64,000 nt of DNA, taken from positions 124,001 to 188,000 of the forward strand of contig CAVZIT010000008.1 of NCBI GenBank assembly GCA_963775445.1. Direction: 5' to 3'. A model generated the notes under the pieces. The model worked only from the letters and a program-made list of their open reading frames with translations. It was not told the DNA's origin and did not search any database. Source of the DNA: Dokdonella_A sp963775445. Its GTDB lineage: Bacteria > Pseudomonadota > Gammaproteobacteria > Xanthomonadales > Rhodanobacteraceae. The position numbers were made by a program, and so were the translations under genes. Positions 19,448 through 27,118 of the stretch are shown here, piece after piece (positions within the stretch are counted from its first letter, which is position 1; each line of letters starts with the position of its first letter).

Positions 19448-22400
19448 CGTCAAGATGAATCAGCGCGAACAACTCGTGCGCATTGCGTTCGAGTTCGGCA
19501 CGATCATCGGTGCCTTCGTCGAAACAGGCATCGCCTGCGAGTATGGCGGCGTAGCCCGGCGCATAATCGCGCTCGCCGATCTGATCGAATTCACCTCTCC
19601 AGGCCTGCTCCGGCCTGGGATCCTGCTTCGTGCCACGCACTTCCCAACTGGTCTTCGGAAAATACCAGGTCGGCCGGGTCTCGGCTGCATGAAAAAACGC
19701 GAGCAAGCCCACTAGGCGGCGCTCAAGATCGGCGAGCATCGCCGCCGCTTGCGCTGAATCGCCGCCGCGACATGCGCCGACGTAGCGCTCGTCCCAGGCA
19801 TTGAGCGCGTCCTGCCACGGATGCTCTTCCCCAGCGACGACGATCAGCACGCGCGCAGCCTGCGCACCTGCGGCGTTGTCGAGCCGCAACAGGGTCCATT
19901 CGAGGAACAACGCGATGCGCTCCCTGAATCCGAGCGCGTCTTCATTACTTTTGCCGGGAAACACGTCGAACACCCAGCGCGTTTCCACGACGCGACAGGT
20001 GCGCGCGAGTTCTCCCTGCAGGCGATAGCCGCCCACCAGCCGATCGACGGGCACCGGCGTTGTCCCAGGCAAACCATCAGCGAACAACGGATGGGCAACT
20101 ACGCTCTCAAGCAAGCTGTTCACCTCGGCCGCAACGCCCGCATACGCGCGCTCGCCCACACGCCCGGGCTGCCACAGACCATCCAGCCGTAACCAGTCGG
20201 GTGCTTCCCGAGGCAGTTCGAGTTCATCCGGCAGCTTGCGCGCCGCGGCGAGAAACAAGCGCCGTGGAATCCGTTCGAGACGGTCGAAATCCGCATCCAG
20301 CGGTTCGCTTGTTCGCAGGCTCGATTTGTCGAGCCCGTCGAGACGCAGGTTCAGTCGATGGCCGAGAAGCTGCCGCGCCGGATCGCGGTAATAGGTGAGC
20401 ACTTCGGCCAACGAGAGTGTCGTCACGTCGCTCGCCCTCGGAGTCGACGCACCGATGGCCGAACGAAACGGATGCGTCTTGCGCTGCTCGTCGCTCGCGA
20501 GCCGTGCCAGTGATCGATCGAATGAATACAGGCGCGGATCGCGCTGATCGAAGTAGCGGCGGTCGAACGGCTGCAATGGATGACGCACGAGCCACGGCCG
20601 ATCGGTATCGGTGTCTTCGGCGCCGCGCAGACCGGCGCTCTCATCGAGCGCGCTCATCAGTTCCGCGAGCGGCGTTGCCGGATTTCGGGGCCGCCCATCG
20701 TGCGCGCCTTCACCGACGTAGCTGAAGTGCAACGTGCGGCGAGCGGCCATGAGCGTTTCGAGAAACAGATAGCGATCGTCGATGCGCACGCCACGGTCGC
20801 CAATGCGTGCGTAGCGCGGCATGAGATCGAGACCCGCGTCCTGCGGCTCGCGCGGAAACTCGCCGTCATTGAGCCCCAGCACGGCAATGACTTCGAACGG
20901 GATTGCGCGCTGCGGAACCATGCCGCTGAACGTCACCCCGCCTGCCAGAAACCGCTGGCGCTCCGACACTGCCGCGAGTCGTTCGCGCAGCACCTCGCGT
21001 ACGACATCGAATTCGAGAACCGGATCGAGCGCGCTGGAAACGTCCTCGTCGAGGATGCGCGCGAATCGATGCAGGTCGGCACAGGCCTCTTGCGCGTCGA
21101 TGTCGCCGTAGTCGACACGGAACATCGTCGAGATCAATTCATCCAGGAAAGACGCCCAGCGGGAAGCGCAGCGCGGCTGCAGCATTTCCCGGCGCGCGCC
21201 GGCGAGTGTCTGCAGCAGCCGGTCGAGCGCACCGATTACCTCTGCCTGCAGACCATGCACACCCTCGACCGGGACCAGTTTCGATCCGTCACCGAGCGTC
21301 AGCGCTGCCTGTTCCTGTCCGCCTGCGCCGAACACGTAACCGGCCAGCAAACGATCCATGCCCCATGCAAACGTGTTTTCGATAGTGCCCGGCACCCCGA
21401 AGGATTCGCGAAATGCGCCATCGATTCCCCAGGCGACGCGGCTTCGCGCAAGCCAGTTGCCAAGTACCTCGATGCCGGCGTCGTCCAAGCCATAGGACCG
21501 GGCGATTTCCGGTACGTCGAGAAGATCCATGACTTCGGGCGCCGTCAGTCGCGACTGCGGCAACGCGAGCAATGTCCCGAATGCCGAATACAACCGATGA
21601 CGTCGCGACACCGCGACATCGGCCAGGTGATACGGCAAGGGTCCGTCGTGGCGGCCGGCTTCTCCGAATACGGCACCGATCAATGGAACATAGGCCTGGA
21701 TGTTCGGCGCCATCACGAGGATGTCGGATGGCTTGAGATCCGGTCGTTCGCTGCGCTCGCGCAGCAGCGCATCGCGCAGCACCTCGAGTTCGCGCAGGCG
21801 CGTGTGGCAGACGTGCACGCGCAGCGAGCGATCTTCGAGCGCCGCGGGATCGCCTGGCTTGCCGGCTGCGATGAGCTTCGGCTTAAGGCGGCGCATGCTT
21901 TCCTGCAAGCTGTCGAGCCTCGAATCGGGTCTGATCGCATAGTTTTCGTCGGCCCAATGACGAACATCGAGCGCAACGCCTTCGGCCTCGGCGAGCTCGA
22001 GCACGAGATGCTGACCCAGGCGTCCCCAGCTCGCGAGAAGCGGATGCCCGAGTTCGAGGAACGCCTCATCCGCATCGAGCGGCAAGCAATCGAGCGAAGC
22101 CAGTTTGCGCAGATGCTCCTCTGCCGGCCGCAGCCCGCCCCAGAACTCGATGCACGGATCCGGAAGATAAAACGCGACCAGGCGATGGCGCGCCACGGCT
22201 CGGAGCACCGCAAGATCCGCCGGCGCCATGTGGCTGATGCCGAAAACATGCAGGGGCTCTTCCGGAAAATTCTCGGGTCGGCGCCGAGCCAGTTCGCTGA
22301 CGAGCGCACGCACCCGTTCGCCGCGATGCGGCGCGCCAATCCGCTCGCGCACGACGCGCCACAACGGTGCGAGAAACGTGCGTTCCGGCACCTCGACGCG

Positions 22401-22866
22401 TCCGGCCGCCCATGCGTGAAGCCAGTCCGCCCGGTAGACGAGATATTGGACATAGATGCGCGCGAGTCGATCGGCCAGCTGGAAACGCCGGCGTGCAACG
22501 TCATTGCCGGTCAGGTATGCCTTCACGCGAGGATCGTCGATTCCCGTCGAGGCAATCGTGGATGCGCCAGCGCAGCGATTCACGCCGGTAGGGTTCCAAT
22601 GCGACCGCCGATTCGCCGAGCAACGAGACCGCGAGCCCGTCGAGCCAGACGCTCGGAAGTTGGACATCGACATTCGCGACGATGCCGCTCGCGCCACGTC
22701 GGCGAGCGAGTTCCCTGACCAGCCATTGTTTGATGCCCGGATGCGCGGCAACCACCGAATGCGGCGCGAGCGCGTCGGCCGGTGCCCCGCTCGCCATCAG
22801 TTGCACCAGCGGATCGAGCAGCGCTTCGAGCCGGCTTGCGCGGAACACGACGATGCCGTGATCCAT
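19425..22866 (-). pseudogene. recC: Exodeoxyribonuclease V gamma subunit RecC, broken by a one-base frameshift
   Basis: RecC holds RecB and RecD together and recognises Chi. The start is ATG 22866 (MDHGIVVFRASRLEALLDPL). The first 107 codons contain the expected KQWLVRELARRRG and NVDVQLPSVWLDGL segments. At the GGG of minus strand 22545-22543 the frame shifts by +1. The rest (IDDPRVKAYLTGNDVARRRFQ, then ADRLARIYVQYLVYRADWL onwards) is open for about 1040 codons and clearly RecC. Removing one G would restore a continuous protein of about 1146 aa, a normal length. recB and recD directly downstream are intact and overlapping, so I suspect a sequencing or assembly error or a recent mutation. I see no standard programmed-frameshift signal. 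The 250 bp upstream to the next terminator have no gene and should hold the operon promoter. Confidence 0.85.
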
Positions 22867-23118
22867 GACCGAAAGGGATGTCGACTCGCCCGTCACCGAG
22901 ACCTCACGCGCAGCGCGACTGCGGGGAACGCTGCGAATTGCCCCCCGAGCGAACAACTACAGAATGAGTCGAAACCGCATTTCGCCATCGCCTGTCATCC
23001 CCCGCCGCGTTGCACGCAATTGCATCATGTAACGGTATCAGTCGGTGAGACGCGCTGTAAGGCAGCTGCGTGGCCATGAGCGTCCGCCGCCGCTTCGTCG
23101 CGTGCAGACTCCCAGACA

Positions 23119-23154
23119 CAAAAAGGGTCGACGAGCAGGAACCCGTCGACCCTT
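23119..23154 (-). terminator. Rho-independent terminator after tRNA-Arg(ACG)
   Basis: A perfect 11-bp stem, AAGGGTCGACG (23123-23133) with CGTCGACCCTT (23144-23154), and a 10-base loop. On the minus strand it is followed by five T residues, 11 bp after the tRNA 3' end. Confidence 0.9.
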
Positions 23155-23165
23155 CTGCTGTTACG

Positions 23166-23242
23166 TGGCGCGCCCGGAGAGATTCGAACTCCCGACCCCC
23201 AAGTTCGTAGCCTGGTACTCTATCCAACTGAGCTACGGGCGC
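23166..23242 (-). tRNA. tRNA-Arg (ACG)
   Basis: Acceptor stem GCGCCCG/CGGGCGC, G discriminator and encoded CCA (23166-23168). Anticodon stem CCAGG/CTTGG with loop CTACGAA gives ACG (wobble inosine). It forms the left border of the accessory interval that follows. Confidence 0.97.
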
Positions 23243-23846
23243 ATGAAAGAATTGGCCGCAACGCGCGGCCGTGCATCATAACGTACCGCGCGCGAGGCGC
23301 GGAATTATTCGGATTGAGAGCGGCCGCGTCAACCACTGCGCGAAGTTCTCACCGCGTTGCTCTGGCGCGATCTCGCCATCTCTCCCGGACAAACAAAGGG
23401 GCCAAACTTCGACTTGCCGCCCCAGCGCCCGGCGAAGGGATTGCTCGTCTCATCCCGAGACTTGCCCCTCGCCATGCTCGGGGCCGGGTGGCAGCTGTCC
23501 AAACTCGTTCCTGACGATTTTGTCGAAGGCAAGGGCCGTCCGCCACCGAGAGGGATTGGATTGCGATCCAGTCGGGGCGCGTCCCTCACGGGTCGAGCAG
23601 CGCGGTTCCTGTTTGCTGGGCTGTGACCTCTGCAATTCGAGCAGAGCGCAGTCCGGCGGCCCTCAGGTCATTGTTGCCACACCTGTTGGAAATCCCGGCC
23701 GCCAGCCAAGCGGTGGTCCGCGGCCCAATCCGCGACCCTTCAGAATGGCCTGGGCTGTCCCCATGGAAGCAACCGCTCAGCTCATATCGAGGGTCCGCCG
23801 TTGCGCCGGCGTCACGGGTCTAGGACACTGACCGAGGAGGTCGGCG
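23243..23846. other. Intergenic region without a supportable gene
   Basis: About 600 bp between tRNA-Arg and the TPR protein gene. Several open frames exist on both strands, but none has a credible start with family-like sequence, and their composition (Ser/Arg/Pro/Cys-rich) is typical of non-coding GC-rich DNA. The right end contains a GAGGAGG ribosome-binding site for the next gene and a small hairpin at 23840-23856 described there. It may be decayed accessory DNA. Confidence 0.5.
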
Positions 23847-25700
23847 TTGCGCCGACGGATCAAGGTGAGCACCTTGTTGAAGACGGTTGGCTTCGTCGCA
23901 GAGCTCAGGCGTCGAAACGTGCTCCGCGCGGGCGCTCTCTACGCGGCTGCTACATGGGCACTCGCACAAGGAATCGCACAGCTCGGCCCTTCGTTCGGCG
24001 CGCCCGATTGGGTCGCGCGCTGGTTCGCCATCGCCTGCGTCATCGGCTTTCCGTTCTGGCTCGCGTTCGCGTGGTTCTATGAGTTCACGCCCGAAGGATT
24101 GAAGCGCGAGAGCGAGATCGATCCATCCGATTCGATCACTCGTCATACCGGGAAGAAACTCGACCTCGCTATCATCGGCGTGCTCGCACTCGCCGTCGTG
24201 CTGCTGCTGACCGACCGCTTCGTGCTGCGCCATGGCGTCAACGAGACCGTTCCCGCGCCCGCTGCGGCCACCATCCCCGACATCGAGAAGGACCCTTCAA
24301 TCGCCGTCCTTCCGCTCGTCGACATGAGCCAGGGCAAGGATCAGGAGTATTTCTCCGACGGCATCTCCGAAGAATTGCTCAACCTCTTGGCCAAGATCCC
24401 CAAACTTCGCGTGATCGCGCGCACGTCAAGTTTTTCGTTCAAGGGCAAGGACGTCGACATCGCTTACATCGCGCGGAAACTCAATGTCGCCGCACTGCTC
24501 GAAGGCAGCGTGCGCAAGTCCGGCAACACGGTACGCATCACGGTGCAATTGATCCGAGCCAGCGACAGCTCGCACCTTTGGTCTGAGACGTACGACCGCA
24601 CGTTGGACGACATCTTCAAGGTGCAGGATGAAATCGCGGCGACGGTCGTCGACAAGCTCAAGATCACGTTGCTTGGCGCCGCGCCGACGGTCAGGCCCGT
24701 CGATCCCAAGGCCTACCCCTTGATCCTGCAAGCCAAAGCAGTGGCCACTCAAAGTTCGGCCAAGGGTTTAGAGCAGGCGATCGCGCTCTACCAACAGGCG
24801 CTGGCGATAGCCCCCGACGAGCCGCGCGCCTGGAGTGGGTTGGGGAGGGTGTATATGAACCAGGTTGCATTCAGCATTCGCCCGTCAAAGGAAGGCACGC
24901 GTCTGGCCGAGGAGGCGCTGAAGAAAGCCGTGACGTTGGACCCCGACGATGCCCTGACCTACGGCCTTCTCGGCTTTCTCTATTCGCAGTTGCAAAACGA
25001 GCGGGCTGCAGCTGCGCCGTTCTACGAGAAGGCGCTGGCGTTGGATCCGCGTAATGCCCACATCATCGGTGGCGTGGGCATTTTCCTTGAGAACCTGGGC
25101 CGCTTGGAAGAAGCATCCAAACTGCTTGAGTACGAGGTCAGCCACGACCCGGCGAACCCAAACTCATACAGCAATCTGGGCAGCGTCTATTACTACGCCG
25201 GTCGCTGGGATGAGGCGATCACGACAGGTCGCACCGTCCTCGCCCTCAGCCCGGGATACGCGCAAATGCACAGCAGCATTGGCATTGTAATGCTGCTGGC
25301 CAAAGGCGACCCAGCCGAAGCCTTGAAGGAGATGCAGGCGGAGCCAGAGGACCTCGCGAAGAGGACCGGCATGGTGATGGCATTGCATACACTGGGCCGG
25401 AAGGCCGAGGCCGACGCCGCAATGTCCGCGTTGATCGCGCAGCACGCGAACGATGGCTCAGTCTTCATTGCCAACGCATGCGCCTGGCGTGGCGAAGTCG
25501 ACCGCGCCTTCGAATGGCTGGACAAGGCCATCTCCACGCAAGACCCAAGCCTGGCCAGCATCCACCTGGAACCGCTGTTCGCCAGTTTGCACAACGATCC
25601 CCGCTGGCTGCCGCTGCTGCGGACGCTCGGGCAGGCGCCGGAGCAGTTGGCGAAGATCGAGTTCAAGGTGACGCTGCCGGGTGCCGACGCGACGCCGTAG
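23847..25700 (+). CDS. Membrane-anchored TolB-like/TPR protein of unknown function
   Basis: A 617-aa protein. Residues 10-130 hold three predicted membrane helices (RAGALYAAATWALAQGIAQL, WFAIACVIGFPFWLAFAWF, LAIIGVLALAVVLLL) after the motif AELRRRNVLR. The domain at about 150-275 resembles the TolB/FlgO-like module often joined to adenylate cyclases or protein kinases (PSIAVLPLVDMS, DGISEELLNLLAKIP, LLEGSVRKSGNTVRITVQLI). Residues 300-560 are TPR repeats. No cyclase, kinase or DNA-binding domain is present. The TTG at 23847 follows GAGGAGG by six bases, and this TTG is the loop of a hairpin with arms GTCGGCG and CGCCGAC; a GTG at 23865 is the alternative start. It is alone on its strand between tRNA genes, so is probably an acquired or lineage-specific gene. 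Function unknown. Confidence 0.8.
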   Translation: MRRRIKVSTLLKTVGFVAELRRRNVLRAGALYAAATWALAQGIAQLGPSFGAPDWVARWFAIACVIGFPFWLAFAWFYEFTPEGLKRESEIDPSDSITRHTGKKLDLAIIGVLALAVVLLLTDRFVLRHGVNETVPAPAAATIPDIEKDPSIAVLPLVDMSQGKDQEYFSDGISEELLNLLAKIPKLRVIARTSSFSFKGKDVDIAYIARKLNVAALLEGSVRKSGNTVRITVQLIRASDSSHLWSETYDRTLDDIFKVQDEIAATVVDKLKITLLGAAPTVRPVDPKAYPLILQAKAVATQSSAKGLEQAIALYQQALAIAPDEPRAWSGLGRVYMNQVAFSIRPSKEGTRLAEEALKKAVTLDPDDALTYGLLGFLYSQLQNERAAAAPFYEKALALDPRNAHIIGGVGIFLENLGRLEEASKLLEYEVSHDPANPNSYSNLGSVYYYAGRWDEAITTGRTVLALSPGYAQMHSSIGIVMLLAKGDPAEALKEMQAEPEDLAKRTGMVMALHTLGRKAEADAAMSALIAQHANDGSVFIANACAWRGEVDRAFEWLDKAISTQDPSLASIHLEPLFASLHNDPRWLPLLRTLGQAPEQLAKIEFKVTLPGADATP

Positions 25701-25945
25701 ACGGACTATCACGGCCTCGCCGAGAAACTCCTGCAGAATCACTTCACCCCAAGCGCGGCGCTGATCGCGCTGATCTCGAACAACCTTCCCGACGAAGTGC
25801 TAACGCGCACCCTCGACGTCGTGCGCAACGGCGCCGGCAGGTCGAGATGCGGGCGCGCGTGGGACGGAACGAGACTGAGCTGGTGCTGGTGCCGACGAAT
25901 GGGTCGGAGCCGCTCTGGCTTGCGAGGACCCCGAATCGTGAATGA
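25701..25945 (+). pseudogene. Decayed coding remnant after the TPR gene
   Basis: Directly after the TAG of the TPR gene and in the same frame, about 45 codons read like protein (LAEKLLQNHFTPSAALIALI, then NNLPDEVLTRTLDVV). At about 25840 the protein-like reading moves to another frame (QVEMRARVGRNETELVLVP, ending LWLARTPNRE at 25943). I do not recognise the family. It looks like the frameshifted tail of a lost gene. No start or ribosome-binding site is visible. Confidence 0.35.
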
Positions 25946-26045
25946 TCTCTTCCGATTCGTCATCCTGCCGGGATCAGCATCCGTTCCGGTCGCCGCTGGG
26001 AGCTTCGCACCGCTCGCGCGCGGACGGTGGTCGCCTATCGCAGTT

Positions 26046-26138
26046 TGGCGGAGAGAGAGGGATTCGAACCCTCGATAAGGCTATAAACCCTATACTCCCT
26101 TAGCAGGGGAGCCCCTTCAGCCACTCGGGCATCTCTCC
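26046..26138 (-). tRNA. tRNA-Ser (GCT)
   Basis: Acceptor stem GGAGAGA/TCTCTCC, G discriminator and encoded CCA (26046-26048). The anticodon loop in CCCCTGCTAAGGGG gives GCT, and the long variable arm is typical of Ser. It is downstream of csrA, as in E. coli (alaS-csrA-serV). Its 5' half is duplicated 190 bp upstream. Confidence 0.96.
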
Positions 26139-26211
26139 GTTGAATCTGTCTTGCAGGCAACCGCACCTGGTCGGTCGTAATGATTCCAGGCTCGATCATC
26201 CTGATCTCGCC
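26097..26211. repeat. Direct repeat copy A: tRNA-Ser 5' half plus upstream DNA
   Basis: 115 bp, from the anticodon loop of tRNA-Ser (CCCTTAGCAGGGG on plus) to TGATCTCGCC, repeated at 26291-26417. The two copies match base for base except for a 12-bp tandem duplication in copy B. Confidence 0.9.
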
Positions 26212-26221
26212 AAGAATCCCG

Positions 26222-26275
26222 GCTTCGGGCTTCCTGCCCGAAGCGTTCGCCGGCGAAACATGCGATTCAACGCAT
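26222..26275. repeat. Cluster of three hairpins between the repeat copies
   Basis: Three consecutive perfect inverted repeats: GCTTCGGGC/GCCCGAAGC (26222-26244), the palindrome TTCGCCGGCGAA (26246-26257), and ATGCG/CGCAT (26260-26275). They fill the spacer between the duplicated tRNA-Ser segments. Confidence 0.7.
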
Positions 26276-26290
26276 CTTTCGCCGCCTCAC

Positions 26291-26332
26291 CCCTTAGCAG
26301 GGGAGCCCCTTCAGCCACTCGGGCATCTCTCC
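26291..26332 (-). pseudogene. Truncated tRNA-Ser copy (5' half only)
   Basis: Identical to the first 42 bases of the intact tRNA-Ser(GCT), ending in the anticodon loop. It lacks the 3' half of the anticodon arm, variable arm, T-arm and acceptor 3' strand, so it cannot fold as a tRNA. It would be transcribed first if the promoter is upstream of copy B. Confidence 0.85.
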
Positions 26333-26417
26333 GTTGAATCTGTCTTGCAGGCAACCGCACCTGGTCGGTCGTCTGGTCGGTCGTAATGATTCCAGGCTCG
26401 ATCATCCTGATCTCGCC
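26291..26417. repeat. Direct repeat copy B of the tRNA-Ser segment
   Basis: 127 bp. It matches copy A at 26097-26211 plus an extra 12-bp CTGGTCGGTCGT unit repeated in tandem near 26361-26384. It includes the truncated tRNA and about 85 bp of its 5' flank. Confidence 0.9.
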
Positions 26418-26492
26418 GCGGATTCCGGGTTCTTGGAAAACGAGTCGGACCGGGCCGCGGAGAATACCCGGGGCCTGCAAGCAGGTAAAGGT

Positions 26493-26702
26493 TCAGTCTT
26501 TGGGGTCGGGCACAGGATCGGCCACGGTGTCCGGATTCTGCTCGCGCTTGATTCGCTGATAGATCTCTTCCCGATGCACGGCCACGTCTTTCGGCGCATT
26601 GATGCCGATGCGGACCTGATTGCCCTTCACACCAAGAACGGTCACCGTCACTTCATCGCCGACCATCAGGGTCTCACCAACCCGACGGGTCAAAATAAGC
26701 AT
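26493..26702 (-). CDS. csrA: Carbon storage regulator CsrA (RsmA)
   Basis: A 69-aa dimeric RNA-binding protein that controls translation and stability of mRNAs through GGA motifs. It begins MLILTRRVGETLMVGDEV with the conserved Leu4/Arg6 N-terminal strand, and has VTVLGVKGNQVRIGINAP and VHREEIYQRI, where the second RNA-binding Arg (VHRE) is present. The C-terminal tail (PDTVADPVPDPKD) is acidic and variable. It lies between alaS and tRNA-Ser in the classical order. Confidence 0.97.
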   Translation of the reverse strand: MLILTRRVGETLMVGDEVTVTVLGVKGNQVRIGINAPKDVAVHREEIYQRIKREQNPDTVADPVPDPKD

Positions 26703-27118
26703 GTGGTGTTCTCCTTAACACTTTGTCGTCGATCCGGCGTCGCGTCTGACGCGTCTTTTGCGCTCACCCGCAAAAAAGGCGCTGCGAACCGGACACGGCT
26801 TTGTCTCAATGCATGACTCCGATGGTGTCGAATCCTGCGGTTGTCGACAGACCCTTCGACGAAAAATGGTGGCGCGTCGAACGCCTTGTGATCTGGACCC
26901 GTGATCTTAGCGGAGGGGCCTTGACACGCGCAACGAAGACACTCGTACTCGACGCACGGATTGTGTGCCGAACGTTACCACTTCGCACGGGAAATGGATG
27001 AACAATCCGAAAAACTTACGGCACTTGACTGGAGCTGCAATGCCGCGCAAGCGGACTCGGGAAATCGGATATCGCTTTTCGAAAAGACGAAGCAAGAGGC
27101 TTCCTTTCGGCGCCATGC
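26703..27118. other. alaS-csrA intergenic region
   Basis: 416 bp on the minus-strand path from alaS to csrA. I see no gene. An imperfectly placed inverted repeat TTTTGCG/CGCAAAA lies near 26757-26776, upstream of csrA, without a following T-run. The csrA promoter is expected here. Short open frames in the interval look non-coding. Confidence 0.5.

Noticed and set aside
22530..22560. Programmed +1 frameshift in recC
   Set aside because: No slippery codon with internal Shine-Dalgarno or rare-codon/stop pattern of known +1 sites is visible; a simple indel explains it better.
22904..23227. Minus-strand 107-codon open frame over tRNA-Arg and its terminator
   Set aside because: Overlaps a tRNA gene and a clear terminator; not a protein gene.
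23271..23831. Plus-strand 186-codon open frame after tRNA-Arg
   Set aside because: Ser/Pro/Cys/Arg-rich, no ribosome-binding site and no recognisable motif; competing frames in the same place on both strands.
26757..26776. Inverted repeat TTTTGCG/CGCAAAA as a terminator between alaS and csrA
   Set aside because: Short stem and no T-run after it on the minus strand.
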